Position numbers and translations under genes: made by a program
In this document: positions 1 through 13,346 of the stretch, piece by piece
How positions within the stretch are numbered: the first letter of the stretch is position 1
Layout: each line of letters opens with the position of its first letter
NCBI GenBank assembly: GCA_964035795.1
Contig: OZ038327.1
Coordinates: 5,013,174 to 5,077,173 of the forward strand
Direction of reading: 5' to 3'
Length of the DNA: 64,000 nt
From: Pterobdella sp. o SKG-2022
Lineage: Eukaryota > Annelida > Clitellata > Hirudinida > Piscicolidae
The notes under the pieces: generated by a model
The model's input: only the letters and a program-made list of their open reading frames with translations
Database searches by the model: none
Told to the model about the DNA's origin: nothing

Positions 1-229
1 TGATGACTTACTTAAACCGGGTTTGAGGTCGAGTGAAAAATTAATTGAATGAAATAAAGACGAAAACAACAAATAATTTAAATTGAAACTATATAGAAAC
101 AAACTGCGAGTAATTCAGTGACACACTTTTCTATTTACTGAATACAAAAAATCCTCGCGCAAACTTTTCGGAAAACTCTTTAAAATAAAAAATAGATGTT
201 TTTGAATCAAAATCAATTTTCAAACGGAA

Positions 230-818
<589 letters not shown>

Positions 819-871
819 GTTTTTATGAATTATTTTGTCAAAAAGTATTTATTTCTTCAACGCCATCTTAA

Positions 872-1698
872 TTGAATCTGTACAGAAAATCATCATAGAA
901 CAATGATAATAAGAAAATCTTTAAAACTATAAATAATCATAGAAATAAAAAAAAAGAAAAATACAAAATATCATTATATAATGTTAAAAATAATAAAAGT
1001 ATAATAACACAAAAAAATGATAAAAAAGACGTTATAGTAGTGATAAAACGAGAGAAAATTACCTTAAATCATAATAAGACAAAAAAAAATAATTGAAGCC
1101 ATAGCTTACAAAGTATAAAATAAAAAAGAAATTATTTTTAAAAATAAAAAATCAAATATTTTAATATTGGATTTTTTATTTAAAAAAGTATAAAAATTGG
1201 AAATTTTTATAGAATATAATTTGAAACCAAGTGGAATTTGTAATCTAGGAAGTGCTTTTATTTTTATTTTTGTTTTCAAAAACACATAATAACGATAAAA
1301 AAAACATAAAAAAACAATAAAAAAAATAATGAAAAACGTTAAAAAATACCTAAACAGCTATTCCAGAACTATAAAACAACTTTTTCATTCATATATCTAA
1401 TTAACTCTTCTGGAAATAACTGGAAGGTTTTACAGTGGTAAATAATACTTTTTGGTTTATATTAGATTTTTTGGCACGGGTTTGGATTGTGTTTTTAGAG
1501 TCGTTTGTGTTTTTGTTTTAAAATTTAAATTGAAAATTTTTTTCGATTTTATTATTTAAAAAAAATCATTTTTTTGTTCGTTTGAGTTTTACATTCATTT
1601 TTTCTTATGTTATTCAAACCGGATAGAAATTTCTCTGTCTGCTACTAACTTTTCATTTTTCCAGATTTTTTATCAATCTTTTTTTAAATTTTTACTCT
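872..1698. other. AT-rich non-coding stretch
   Basis: No open frame with coding character, no RNA gene and no array was seen. It consists of A-rich and T-rich runs, as in introns elsewhere in the window. Confidence 0.6.
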
Positions 1699-1748
1699 TA
1701 AGCGCCTCTGTAGCAAACCTAGTTTGCAAATTGGGCGCTTCACAAATG
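1699..1748 (+). mobile_element. Severely 5'-truncated 3' tail of the window's own LINE
   Basis: The stretch AGCGCCTCTGTAGCAAACC followed by TAGTTTGCAAATTGGGCGC nearly repeats the 3' UTR of the intact LINE at 13257-17890, read on its coding strand (AGCGCCTCTGCAGCAAACC then TAGTTTGCAAACTGCGCGCC). Only about 50 bp remain. The GCAAAC/GTTTGC hairpin core is conserved. This is the expected product of 5'-truncated target-primed reverse transcription. Confidence 0.75.
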
Positions 1749-4287
<2,539 letters not shown>

Positions 4288-4487
4288 NNNNNNNNNNNNN
4301 NNNNNNNNNNNNNNNNNNNNNNNNNNNNNNNNNNNNNNNNNNNNNNNNNNNNNNNNNNNNNNNNNNNNNNNNNNNNNNNNNNNNNNNNNNNNNNNNNNNN
4401 NNNNNNNNNNNNNNNNNNNNNNNNNNNNNNNNNNNNNNNNNNNNNNNNNNNNNNNNNNNNNNNNNNNNNNNNNNNNNNNNNNNNNNN
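4288..4487. other. Assembly gap (200 N)
   Basis: Exactly 200 N, a conventional placeholder length. The gap follows the (TA)n array, so the array is the likely cause of the break. Confidence 0.99.
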
Positions 4488-4696
4488 AAAGACACAAAAG
4501 AGATATTAATTAAGCGTCAAATCTCCAAAGATCGTTTAAAATTAGTATGCCTTCCACATTAAATTACTGTTACCAGTAAAAGTGGCTGTGAGGTTAAATG
4601 GAAACGAAGCATTGAACGAAGTTTTTTTTAATCTTTCATTGTAATATGGTCTTTATTTTGCAGTCCTATGCTCCCAAGAATGCAAGATGAAAAACT

Positions 4697-4866
4697 AATA
4701 TGGTATTAATAAAACGCTTTTTTTTATTTATCTAAGCGCTTGCTAAAAATTTAATGTAGCGAAAACACACTGAGGAACAGATGCTAATTGTCTGTCCACG
4801 CGGGATCAAACCCGGTAACTTTAGATAATTAGTCTAATTCTCTACCTCTGAGCTATACGGGCCGAG
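4697..4866 (-). mobile_element. tRNA-derived SINE, near full length
   Basis: On the - strand it starts GGCCCGTATAGCTCAG (A-box region). It continues with a TTAGA-CTAATTA-TCTAA anticodon-like hairpin and a B box (GGGTTTGATCCC). It then has a non-tRNA body (GTGTGTTTTCGCTACATTAA) and ends GCGTTTTATTAATACC. The same layout recurs at 8849/9368, 21461, 40862 and 57096. Confidence 0.85.
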
Positions 4867-7800
4867 ATATTAATTTCAAATGGTGATACAATTTAATATT
4901 CAAGAATATTACTTTTAAATTATTTTTATTATTGTGATCTTCAGTGTCTTTCATGAGCGTTATAAAAAAGACAGTATCTTTTCATTCTATTTGGATTTCT
5001 TTCGAAGACATTTGGAATGAACTATTTTATTTTATTTCTCTGAAAAACAATTTAATTATTTTTAAGTTGTTTCACTATTTTCAAGAATAAATTAGTTTAT
5101 CTAAATTTTCTAAATTAATAGATCTGAGTTAATTAAATTATCTATGAAACATTAGTTTGAGGAATTTTAATACATTAATCCAAACTTAAATTATAATTTT
5201 TGGTAAATATGGCCTTACCATAAAAAATTAGTCCTGGTTAGACTGATTCTTTTTTTTGATATATTTAAATTAATTAAATTAATATATCTGCATTAACTAA
5301 ATTAATATATACAGATTGACTAAATTAATATATTTAGATTAACTGAATTGTTTGAATTTGTTTCTTTTGTAATATTTTCAACCCTATGATATGCATTACG
5401 ATACATTTGGAAATAATTGTAGATTCTGATTTATATTTCAATGCAAAAGAACCTCATTAAGCTAAAGTGAACCTAAGAAAAAAGAAAAAACTACATTTAT
5501 CTTTGTTAAACAAAAAACTATTGAAAAAACTTCTTGTTTTTGTTAAATAATTTATAGAAAAAGAAATAAAGTTGAAATGACAAATTCTTATTCAAAGTAT
5601 TGTTTTTTTTGAAGTTATTATAAAGTTTGACTTATCGAAAATTATAGTTTCTGAATGAATTTGTATTCATGAAAATACCATTTTTGAAGATTTGAACAGA
5701 AAAATATTGAGAATCGAAAGACACACACTATGTCTAAAAGATAATGCTTCTTTTTACACTTTTGGATAAAAAAGAGATGCTTTTCTACTATTTTTATTCA
5801 AAAATGGATTCATTTTTATTTTATTTTAGATTTTTTTTCAAGGTTCAGTCATAAAAAATTGTTTTTTTTTATTTGTTTCATTTATTTTGCCACTTTTTCA
5901 ATTTATAGATACGTACAAGTTGAGCCTTTTCTTTGTTTTTTTTGACAAGTACTTTGTACCGCACAAAACTAACTTTTTTCTCTGCATTTCTCTGGTTTTT
6001 TCAATTTTTGATAGTTTTTCATATTAGTTTTTTGGTGACTGTTACAGTTTTTTTACAGTTTTTTACGTTTAGTTTCACATTTTTTCAAAATTTATATTTT
6101 TTTTATTAATTCTACTTTTTGAAATATTTTTTTTAATATTACGTTTATTAAGTATAATTTTGAATTTTTTTTAGTAAAATAGCAAATAATATCCTATTAT
6201 TGTTACAAACTTTGTTTTAAAACTTCAGAAGTTAAAAGATAATTATGACCTTTTATGATTTCTTCCGTTTGAATTCATTCATCTTTTGCAAGTTCCCTAC
6301 TCACTCTGGTTCCTTTATTAGATTTCATTATTGAATTTTCTTTCTTTAATTTGAAATAAAATATTTTTTTAGCTATTCATTAAATTTTCTATTTCATTCA
6401 ATATAATAGTTAAAAGCGTTCGAATGACCAAGTTTTTTTGTATTATTCAGTTCCAAATCCAAAATAAAATGCTTGAAAAATTATAAAAATTCTGTTTAGG
6501 TTTCAAATAGTAAGTCACAATACACACGAGCTTTATAAAAATAGTAATTTAAAAAAGCTGAATGTTCAACATAATTTCATGTTTTGACTGTCTCCCAGTC
6601 AAAAAAAAATTTCAGTTTGTACTATCATGGTTTTTCAAGCCTGCATTTCTAGATTTTTACCTTAATCCACATGATCTTCTTCAACATCATAAACACATTC
6701 TGATCTCTAGCTGCGTCAAATTGTGTCCCTAATTTTTTCTCTTCCAAACCTGATGTTTATCAATATCTTTGCGTTGAAAAGCTACTATAATAATTCAAGA
6801 ATGAAAAATTAACAGAAATAAAAATAATAATACTAACTTCAAAAATAACAATATTATAAAAAATTGGAAATATAATAATTTAAAAACAAAAAAAAACAAT
6901 TGCATAAATGCATAAAAATCGAAATAATCAATAATACATTTTTGGCGCGAAAGATTTATTTTTTGCGGTATTCATATGTTAATTCACTACCAAGTTTATG
7001 AATTTCTTGTTTTTTTTTTAAGTTATTATTATTTTTATTATTAGTTTCTTCATTTATATTTTTATTTATTTATTGCCATCATTATTTTTCCATAATCATT
7101 TTTCATCAAGAAAGATTTGGTTAAAAAGTTCAATTCACTTTATAATATTCACTAGTCATATTTTATTTTTATTAAAAACAAATCAATGTAATAAACTCAA
7201 ATCTCACTCCATAAAGTTTCTGGACCACATAACATATTATGAAAACAACAGAATCTGCCAAAACTATGCATTACATATACCAGCCTATAACAAGAATTAT
7301 TTCAATGCAAAACTTTTATTGATTTAAAGCTTTGTCAATTTTTTTTAATTAGTTAATAAAAGTGTTCGATTCAAATCTATTAAGAGATACCATTGTACTA
7401 ATATATCATTGGGTTTCTCTTCATTATATTTCTTGGTATTAATATCATTATCTTTTTGTTATTTTTATTTTTTTAATTATGATTATTTTTTATTGGTGCT
7501 ATAGTTCTTATTATTTTTATTATTATCCTCAAATGTAAAGTCTTCCTGATCCTCCCACAAAAATTGTTCTCGGTGTCATAAAGTTGTAATTTTTTACTTT
7601 TTGATTTTTTTATATATTTTTAAGTTTTTGATCATTATTATTTCTTTATTTTTTTTTCTTTTATATTTATTATTTTTTTACAGTTTGCTCTATATTTTTT
7701 TTATTAATTTTTATGATTTTATCAATAATAATAGAATTTTTGGTATTTATTGTTTTTTTTTATCTACTATAACTTCTATCATTCATGTATTTCTAGTTTT

Positions 7801-8392
7801 TCACTTTTTACTTTTCACAATTAATTTTATGCACTGAAAACTTTTTTTTTCTTTTAATTTAATTATAAGAATTTGTTCTAGTCATTTAATTTGAAAATAA
7901 TTTTTATTAAACTTCATTTTCATTTCTTTCCGAATCTTTTTATATTAAGACTCAAAAGCATTTCCGATTTTTTGGCTCAGTTTCAGTCCTTTTTTTATGG
8001 TTTTCAACATTAACATTACAATCAAGAAAAACTCATTACGAAGCCAATAAAACTACAAAGCCAAATGACTGAAAATGTGCTGAGATATTTTCAGTTAAGC
8101 TTGATCAAGTTTAGTTCAGTTGAGTTTGATAAAATTCAAAGAAAATGATTCAAAGTTATTGAGTTCAGAATGAATGATGTTAATTAAAGTAGATTGGGTT
8201 AGTTTGCGATGAAGAGACTGAAGAAAATATTTTGTTTCAAGTTAGATAACACATTTTTAGAGCGCAACATAGTTTCTGGCGCTATTTGGCTAGCAAACAA
8301 TACAAGTATTTGTTTATAATAAAAAAGACTTCTAAACAAAGATCTATTTTTGAATAGTCTTCAAAAATGGTTTGATATCTTTAAAGCAAACA
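4867..8392. other. AT-rich stretch with decayed palindrome halves and no confident gene
   Basis: Homopolymeric A/T filler. Pieces at about 5187-5226 and 5626-5650 resemble arms of the palindromic family seen complete at 32009 and 58661 (GATAAGT.TAG..TTATCATAAAA core). The longer open frames here (7073, 7601) are Phe/Leu-rich readings of T-rich DNA with no splice or codon support. Confidence 0.5.
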
Positions 8393-8752
8393 AAACCGAT
8401 TATGAATTTAGCGAGTTTTAAGTCTTTGAAGACACTGGCATCAGCACTGGTATTGAGCTGGATAGACTATGGGAATGCTATTCTTGCAGGGTTCCCTAAA
8501 TACCAGAAAAACAGACTCGGATCCCTGATCAACACAGCAGCCAGGCTCATTACAGGCACCAGAAGATATGATCACATGGGACCTGTTTTCAGAGATCTCC
8601 ACTGGCGTAAAATTGACGAGAGGATTGACTATAAGATTCTGCTGAGGGTGTTTAAATGTTTGTTTGATGAATCTACGAGAAAACAAACATTGCCATATAA
8701 GTCATTCATTTTACATATCACTTGCCCCATGAAGCTTCCTAAACACTGTTAA
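8393..8752 (+). pseudogene. LINE reverse-transcriptase C-terminal fragment (CR1/L2 type)
   Basis: The frame reads LASALVLSWIDYGNAILAGF, then RLITGTRRYDHMGPVFRDLH, then KILLRVFKCLFDE. This matches the post-RT region of CR1/L2 LINEs, whose usual form is LV-SR-DYCN, then AAR-TG, then LHWLP. The corresponding part of the intact element at 13347-16223 is clearly different (RIDYCNSLLCRLPN), so this is another, older subfamily. It is 5' truncated; the RT core and endonuclease are missing. The tail after 8690 is no longer LINE-like. Confidence 0.75.
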
Positions 8753-8848
8753 AATATATCACAAAGATGTTCAAAAAGTTTATCACAAAGCTTTTCGATT
8801 TATTATATAATCAAATTGACTGGTGATGAGTATATATTAATTAATATT

Positions 8849-8892
8849 TGTGGTCCGTATAGCTCAGCTGTAAAAGCTTTGGAATAATTATT
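8849..8892 (+). mobile_element. 5' part of a SINE split by an insertion
   Basis: GGTCCGTATAGCTCAGCTG followed by a decayed AATAATTAT matches the first 45 bp or so of the SINE consensus. The rest of the SINE resumes at 9368. Confidence 0.7.
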
Positions 8893-9367
8893 TTGACAGC
8901 AACAAAAAGTATTTTTATTTAAAAAGATTAAAATAATGATAAAACTAAATCACAAAAATAGTTTATATACACGGTCAATTTTCGTATTGTGTCAACACTG
9001 AAGCCAAACATCAAACTTCATTAAGTCTTAGATTTATTCTTACCAATTATAAATTGTCATACGGGATCAAGATACTGAGATTTAAGTCATTAGCATTTGA
9101 TACATCATAAAATTAGAATTATTTGAAAAAGAATGGAAAGAGATGGCCACGTTTGTGGGTGTTGTTGATCATTATCATCCTCACAGCTTTCATGTATTTA
9201 CTATCACATTTTGTGATGAAGTTTGGATTGGGATTGTTTTTCTTAAGAAAGGTCCAGACTTTGAAAAGAAGTAGAAAGACCTCGTAATCACTCACTTGCT
9301 CCATCAACTCCCTCCCAGAGATAGGGGTTCTGGCAATAAACTGTCTTCAGTGAAAAGAATGATGACA
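8893..9367. mobile_element. 475-bp insertion inside a SINE
   Basis: This segment separates the two halves of one SINE. An ATTA-like tetranucleotide occurs at both junctions (in 8886-8892 and 9370-9373), so a short target duplication is possible. The inserted DNA holds a coding-like - strand frame (9119-9344) and an AATAAA on the - strand near 9037. No terminal repeats or poly(A) were recognised, so the mechanism is unknown. Confidence 0.5.
9119..9344 (-). CDS. Exon-like - strand frame, possible terminal exon
   Basis: Just 5' of the frame is a good acceptor, TCTTTTCACTGAAG|ACAG. The frame is open for 75 codons and ends at TAA (9119-9121). The peptide is varied, not repeat-derived. It includes RTPISGRELMEQVSDYEV, then LFKVWTFLKK and NPNPNFITKCDSKYMKAV. 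The acceptor is phase 2, and a putative - strand exon at 11475-11546 ends in phase 2. No family was recognised. It sits inside a DNA block that splits a SINE, so it may be a transposed fragment, not a resident exon. Confidence 0.4.
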
Positions 9368-9508
9368 CTATTACCTAAAGTTACCGAGTTCGATCCCGTG
9401 TGGGCCAACAATTAGCTTCTGTTCCACAGTGTGTTTTTTCTATATTAATTTGTAGCAAGCGCTTTTATCTATGAAGGAAAACGCTTTTTAAATACCACAT
9501 TACATTAA
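9368..9508 (+). mobile_element. 3' part of the split SINE
   Basis: It resumes at TTACCTAAAGTTACCGAG, has the B box GAGTTCGATCCC, the body GTGTGTTTTTTCTATATTAA and the tail ACGCTTTTTAAATACC. It continues the SINE begun at 8849. Confidence 0.8.
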
Positions 9509-10596
9509 ATATTTATGTATATTTTATATTCATTTACTTTTGCACCCCTTGATCCTTAGTCTAACTCACTGGTCATTTTTCTAAAAACTCTTGTAACATT
9601 AGAAAAAAATTTATTTGTTTGTACTTGATTCTGATTGGTTGAGCGTGTCTACTCCATTTTTCATTTGGGGGGCCATGCTTGTAGTTCTACTGCATTTTTT
9701 ATTTTTTTATCAAATTATTTTGTTGAAAATAAAAGAAATTTTGTTATTCTCTCTCACGTTTAGAGGTTATACTATCTTTTTTATAACATTAAAAAAATTT
9801 TATTGTATATTTAAAATCTTTTTTGTATAATTTAAGTCTTTTTCATACAATAAACTTTTAGTGGATCAAACTCTCATCCTCAAGTCAACAATATAAGCTA
9901 TTGAAGAGACAATTTTTTCTCAATAAAAAGTAATAATCAAAAAAGCTTTGAACTCATTAAAAAGATGTCATTGAAAGGTTGTAAGAAATACATTCAGTTT
10001 TGTTGAATTTAAATTTTTCGCGCCTGTGTGTCGTGGAGTGTAATGGTATTATGTTTTTTATTTAATTTTTTTTTTTGTTTTAAATTAAGTTTTTTAAAAT
10101 TAATTCCGTTTTTTGTCTGTTTTTATTATTATTTATTTATAATTTAAAAAATATTGTTTTAATTATATTTTTCATTCCACATTTTTGCTTATCAAAGTAT
10201 CATTAAATTACTCTTGGTTATTTTATTCATTTTTTATTATTTTTTTTTCTCTTTTGTCTGTTTTTTTTCTTCATTTTTTCTCATTTTTTTAATATTTTTA
10301 ATAGCTTTAATGGTTTATTTAAAAAGAAATCATCAACAACTTTTGACTAACAATAAAAATATTAATTTCATCTCATGATTTTGTTGAAAATTATATGAAA
10401 TTATATAAAAAACTTGGTAAATTAAAAAAGATTTTTGTCAATGTGTTCATATTTAAAAAAAATGTTTTTTTGCAATTTTTTTTGTTCAGAGAGCCTTTTG
10501 AGCTTCGTGATAATCAAACGTTTTCATCAGTTTCAGTGAATTAAAAACTTTTCGAACAATACTTTTTTATTTATTAAAAATTCTTTTTAAATTTTT
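9509..10596. other. AT-rich stretch, no gene seen
   Basis: Long T-rich and A-rich runs. The open frame at 9615 is Phe/Ile/Leu-rich without splice support. Confidence 0.55.
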
Positions 10597-10690
10597 AATT
10601 CAAATGAAAACACTTTAAAGAGTTCATTTTATTCCACCTGTTTATAGTAGAAATAAAACAAACTCCTAAAAGTGTTTTCATGTGAATATT
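10597..10690. repeat. Palindromic repeat, family P3
   Basis: The left arm AATGAAAACACTTTAAAGAG pairs with the right arm CTCCTAAAAGTGTTTTCAT. Inner parts TTTATT.C/G.AATAAA also pair. The second copy is at 53778-53912. No coding capacity. Confidence 0.7.
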
Positions 10691-10769
10691 TATGTTTGGT
10701 TCGAAGAATTTACATGTTCAAATTTTAATCACCATAGATACCACATTTCTTTGTTACAAATTTTTTAAG

Positions 10770-10886
10770 TTTCACACTTAAACCTTTTAATGGAGTAGAA
10801 TATCTTGATACGATTGTATGGAGGTTTGAGGAATCTAGTGAACAAGAACCCCGAATGATTTTGAGGAAGATTTACATCATCGAAAG
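10770..10886 (+). CDS. Exon-like + strand island
   Basis: The acceptor is TTTGTTACAAATTTTTTAAG|T and the donor GAAAG|GTCATT, phase 2 at both ends. The frame is open from 10738 to 10950. It reads KPFNGVEYLDTIVWRFEESS then EQEPRMILRKIYIIE, which is far richer in charged and aromatic residues than random AT-rich DNA would give. Joining to the phase-2 acceptor of gene A at 32291 would keep the frame. No family was recognised; it could also be an old transposon remnant. Confidence 0.3.
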
Positions 10887-11135
10887 GTCATTTGATAATG
10901 TGACTTTTTCTAGCAATAAGAAATTTTTTGTGTTTTTGTTTTTTCAATGATTTTTTTGTGTTTTATGTATTATTTGTATTTATCTTAAGCCAAAAATCAA
11001 AATTTTTGTTTTTTCAAAAACTTTTTTTTTTTTCCTATATTATTTTCGTTTATGTTAAGCTTATTGATTGGAAATTTTATCTTTTTTGACCTTTAAACGT
11101 GTTTTGCTTCAAATTGATGAAGATCTTGGTAAATT

Positions 11136-11235
11136 GATGGGTGGATGGATGGATGGATGGATAGCTAGGTGGATGGATAGATGGATGGATGGATGGATGG
11201 ATAGAAGAATGGATGGATAGATTGATAGATAGATG
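11136..11235. repeat. Degenerate (GGAT)n/(GATA)n microsatellite
   Basis: GGAT and AGAT tetranucleotides with interruptions such as AGCTAGGT and AGAAGAAT. The - strand open frame through it (Ser-Ile-His-Pro repeats) is an artefact of the repeat. Confidence 0.9.
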
Positions 11236-11389
11236 AGTAAAAAAATGCGTAAACATACTCAAAGTTACATTAATAAAAGTGAAAAATGCGACAAATAAAG
11301 ATGAATTGAGTATGAAATATGAATGGAAAAATGATATGTCGAAAAAATAATTGCGTGTTGAAAAAATAATGGAGAAAAGCTTGGCTTAC

Positions 11390-11411
11390 GGTAATAGCAT
11401 CGAAATAAAGA
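11390..11411 (-). CDS. Putative 22-nt microexon, - strand
   Basis: The acceptor is AACATTTTTACAG and the donor ATTACC|GTAAGC. It reads (S)LYFDAIT in phase 2 to 0. The putative exon upstream on the same strand (11475-11546) ends in phase 2, so the pair keeps one frame. Too short to stand alone. Confidence 0.3.
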
Positions 11412-11474
11412 CTGTAAAAATGTTTAGTAAAATTTACTATATTTAATAAATTCAAAGAAAAAAGTTGAATTTAC

Positions 11475-11546
11475 CTGTATGAATAAATAAGAAGTAGTAA
11501 TTGAATAAGCAATGGATAATGCAAACTCAAATATTTATTAGTGCTA
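11475..11546 (-). CDS. Putative 72-nt exon, - strand
   Basis: A strong acceptor (CACCACACCTGTTCTTAG) and a strong donor (ATACAG|GTAAAT) flank it. Only one of the three frames is open, reading STNKYLSLHYPLLIQLLLLI in phase 2 to 2. It splices in frame to 11411-11390. It would form part of a - strand gene lying among the transposons. No homology was recognised. Confidence 0.35.
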
Positions 11547-12123
11547 CTAAGAACAGGTGTGGTGGTGAGGTATTAATTACCATTATGGAACACTGCAAAA
11601 TCATACAAAAAAGTCTATTTATTCAAATTCATTTATTGATTGGAAATCACAATTTATTAGTGTTCAGTTGATGGGAATCTTTCATTTGGGTCATTTTCTC
11701 AATATAACTAATATAATTTAAATTATTTTTAAAGTTTGTTGTGATTCATTTTTAGCTTGTTCAACCACTTAAAGCTTTTGAACTTCATGTGATTGTTGAG
11801 TATATATCGAGAGAAGAATTCTTGTTTGAAAAAAAAAGCTGATACAAATAAATGATTTTTCATCCATTTAATATGCATTCAAATAAAATTTTGAAAATCT
11901 TACTTAGTTAACCAAAAGTTCTCTATAAAATTTATCAGTTTACTTGAATATACTAATTAACAGGCTGATTTAGTTGTTTTCTTCATGTAAAATGTTTGAA
12001 TTGATGGTCATCAACTTAAACAAAATGTATTGACATGAAAAACAAAAAAAAACAAAAAATGAAATTCAAAAACTGTTGAGTGAAAAAGATTCGTAAAACG
12101 TTGAGTTTAAAATTATAAATTGA

Positions 12124-12515
12124 ATTTTTCCAGTAAACTTCAAATTATGAAGATGTATAGAAACACGTAAAAAATATTTTTATCTAAGTAAAATTTTTAA
12201 CAAGTAAAACCTTTTTATAATTCATTAGAAAAGTAGAGACCCGCCTCATAATGGGTTTTTTAAAAACATCGTATGTCCTTTTGTAAAATTGAATTTTATC
12301 ACTAAACTTCAAATTATAAAAATTTATAAGAAACTACATAACGACCCATTGTGAAGCGGGGCTTTACTCTTCTAATGAATTATGACAAGAATTTACTTGT
12401 TGAAAATTTCAGCCAAATAAAAAATTTTTCTACGTGCTTTTGTAAATCCTCATAATTTGAAGTTTAATAGTAAAATTCAATTTTACGAAAAAACATACGA
12501 TGTCTTTAAAAAATT
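12124..12515. mobile_element. Palindromic MITE-like element, family P2 (complex or nested copy)
   Basis: Inverted arms carry ACATCGTATGT, then AATTGAATTTTA and AAACTTCAAATTAT, then an A/T-rich block, then AACAAGTAAA and ATAATTCATTAGAA. The inner arms meet at GACCCATTGTG/AAGCGGGGC. A second partial left arm (12124-12255) precedes the main palindrome, so one copy is probably nested in another. Related copies: 63108-63335 (near complete), and halves at about 27452, 31170, 41224 and 52662. Confidence 0.75.
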
Positions 12516-13256
12516 ATGGATTGTTTTAAATGGTGAAGAACTTCGAGTTTTTGTGCCATTTTGTGGAAAGTTTTTTCGAAAACATGAATTTAAATTTTAA
12601 AAAACGAATTTTGAGTAAAATTTTTATAATATGAAGAAAAACTTAATAATATGAATATTTGAATTATAATTAAATTTAAACAAAAAATGAAATAAATAGT
12701 TAATATAATGAATAATAGAATGGTGGGAAAAAAATTTTAAAAAAATATTTTAGGAAATGAAAAAAACAAAGAAAATAAACATTTGATAAAAATTATGAAA
12801 ACGCTAGATTCACCAGATAAAACTGAGAATGATAGAAGACTGAAAAAGATCTATGTACGAAAAATAATGATTGAGAAACAATATGAATAACGAGTAAACT
12901 GATAACCCTGATTAAATTTTTTTTGAAAAAAATTAAATTTGTACTAAAAAATGTATAAATTTAATATAAACAAAAAAGAACACAGAAAATTTTATAAAAT
13001 ATAATGAGACAAAAAATGGTCAAAAATTAGTAGAAAAAAACTATCTTCAGAAAGTTGATAGATGGATGGACAGATAAATCAATAGATAAAAAAGAAAAAG
13101 GACATATGCTACATCGTATCATATCTTTAAATGTAGAATTTGTGTTTTTTTTGTTTTATTTTTTTATTTTTTTGTTTATTTTTTTTTGTGTTTTTTTTTA
13201 TTTTTTAAACTGATTTTTGGTATTATTTGTTTGTGTTGTTTTTATATTGATTTTTT
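12516..13256. other. AT-rich flank of the LINE, no gene seen
   Basis: A-rich, then (from 13141) T-rich. Nothing with coding or repeat structure was recognised apart from the run leading into the LINE 3' end. Confidence 0.55.
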
Positions 13257-13346
13257 CATGTTTTTATTATTATTATTATTTTTATTTGTAGGGCGCGCAG
13301 TTTGCAAACTAGGTTTGCTGCAGAGGCGCTGTTCTAATCAGAAGGG

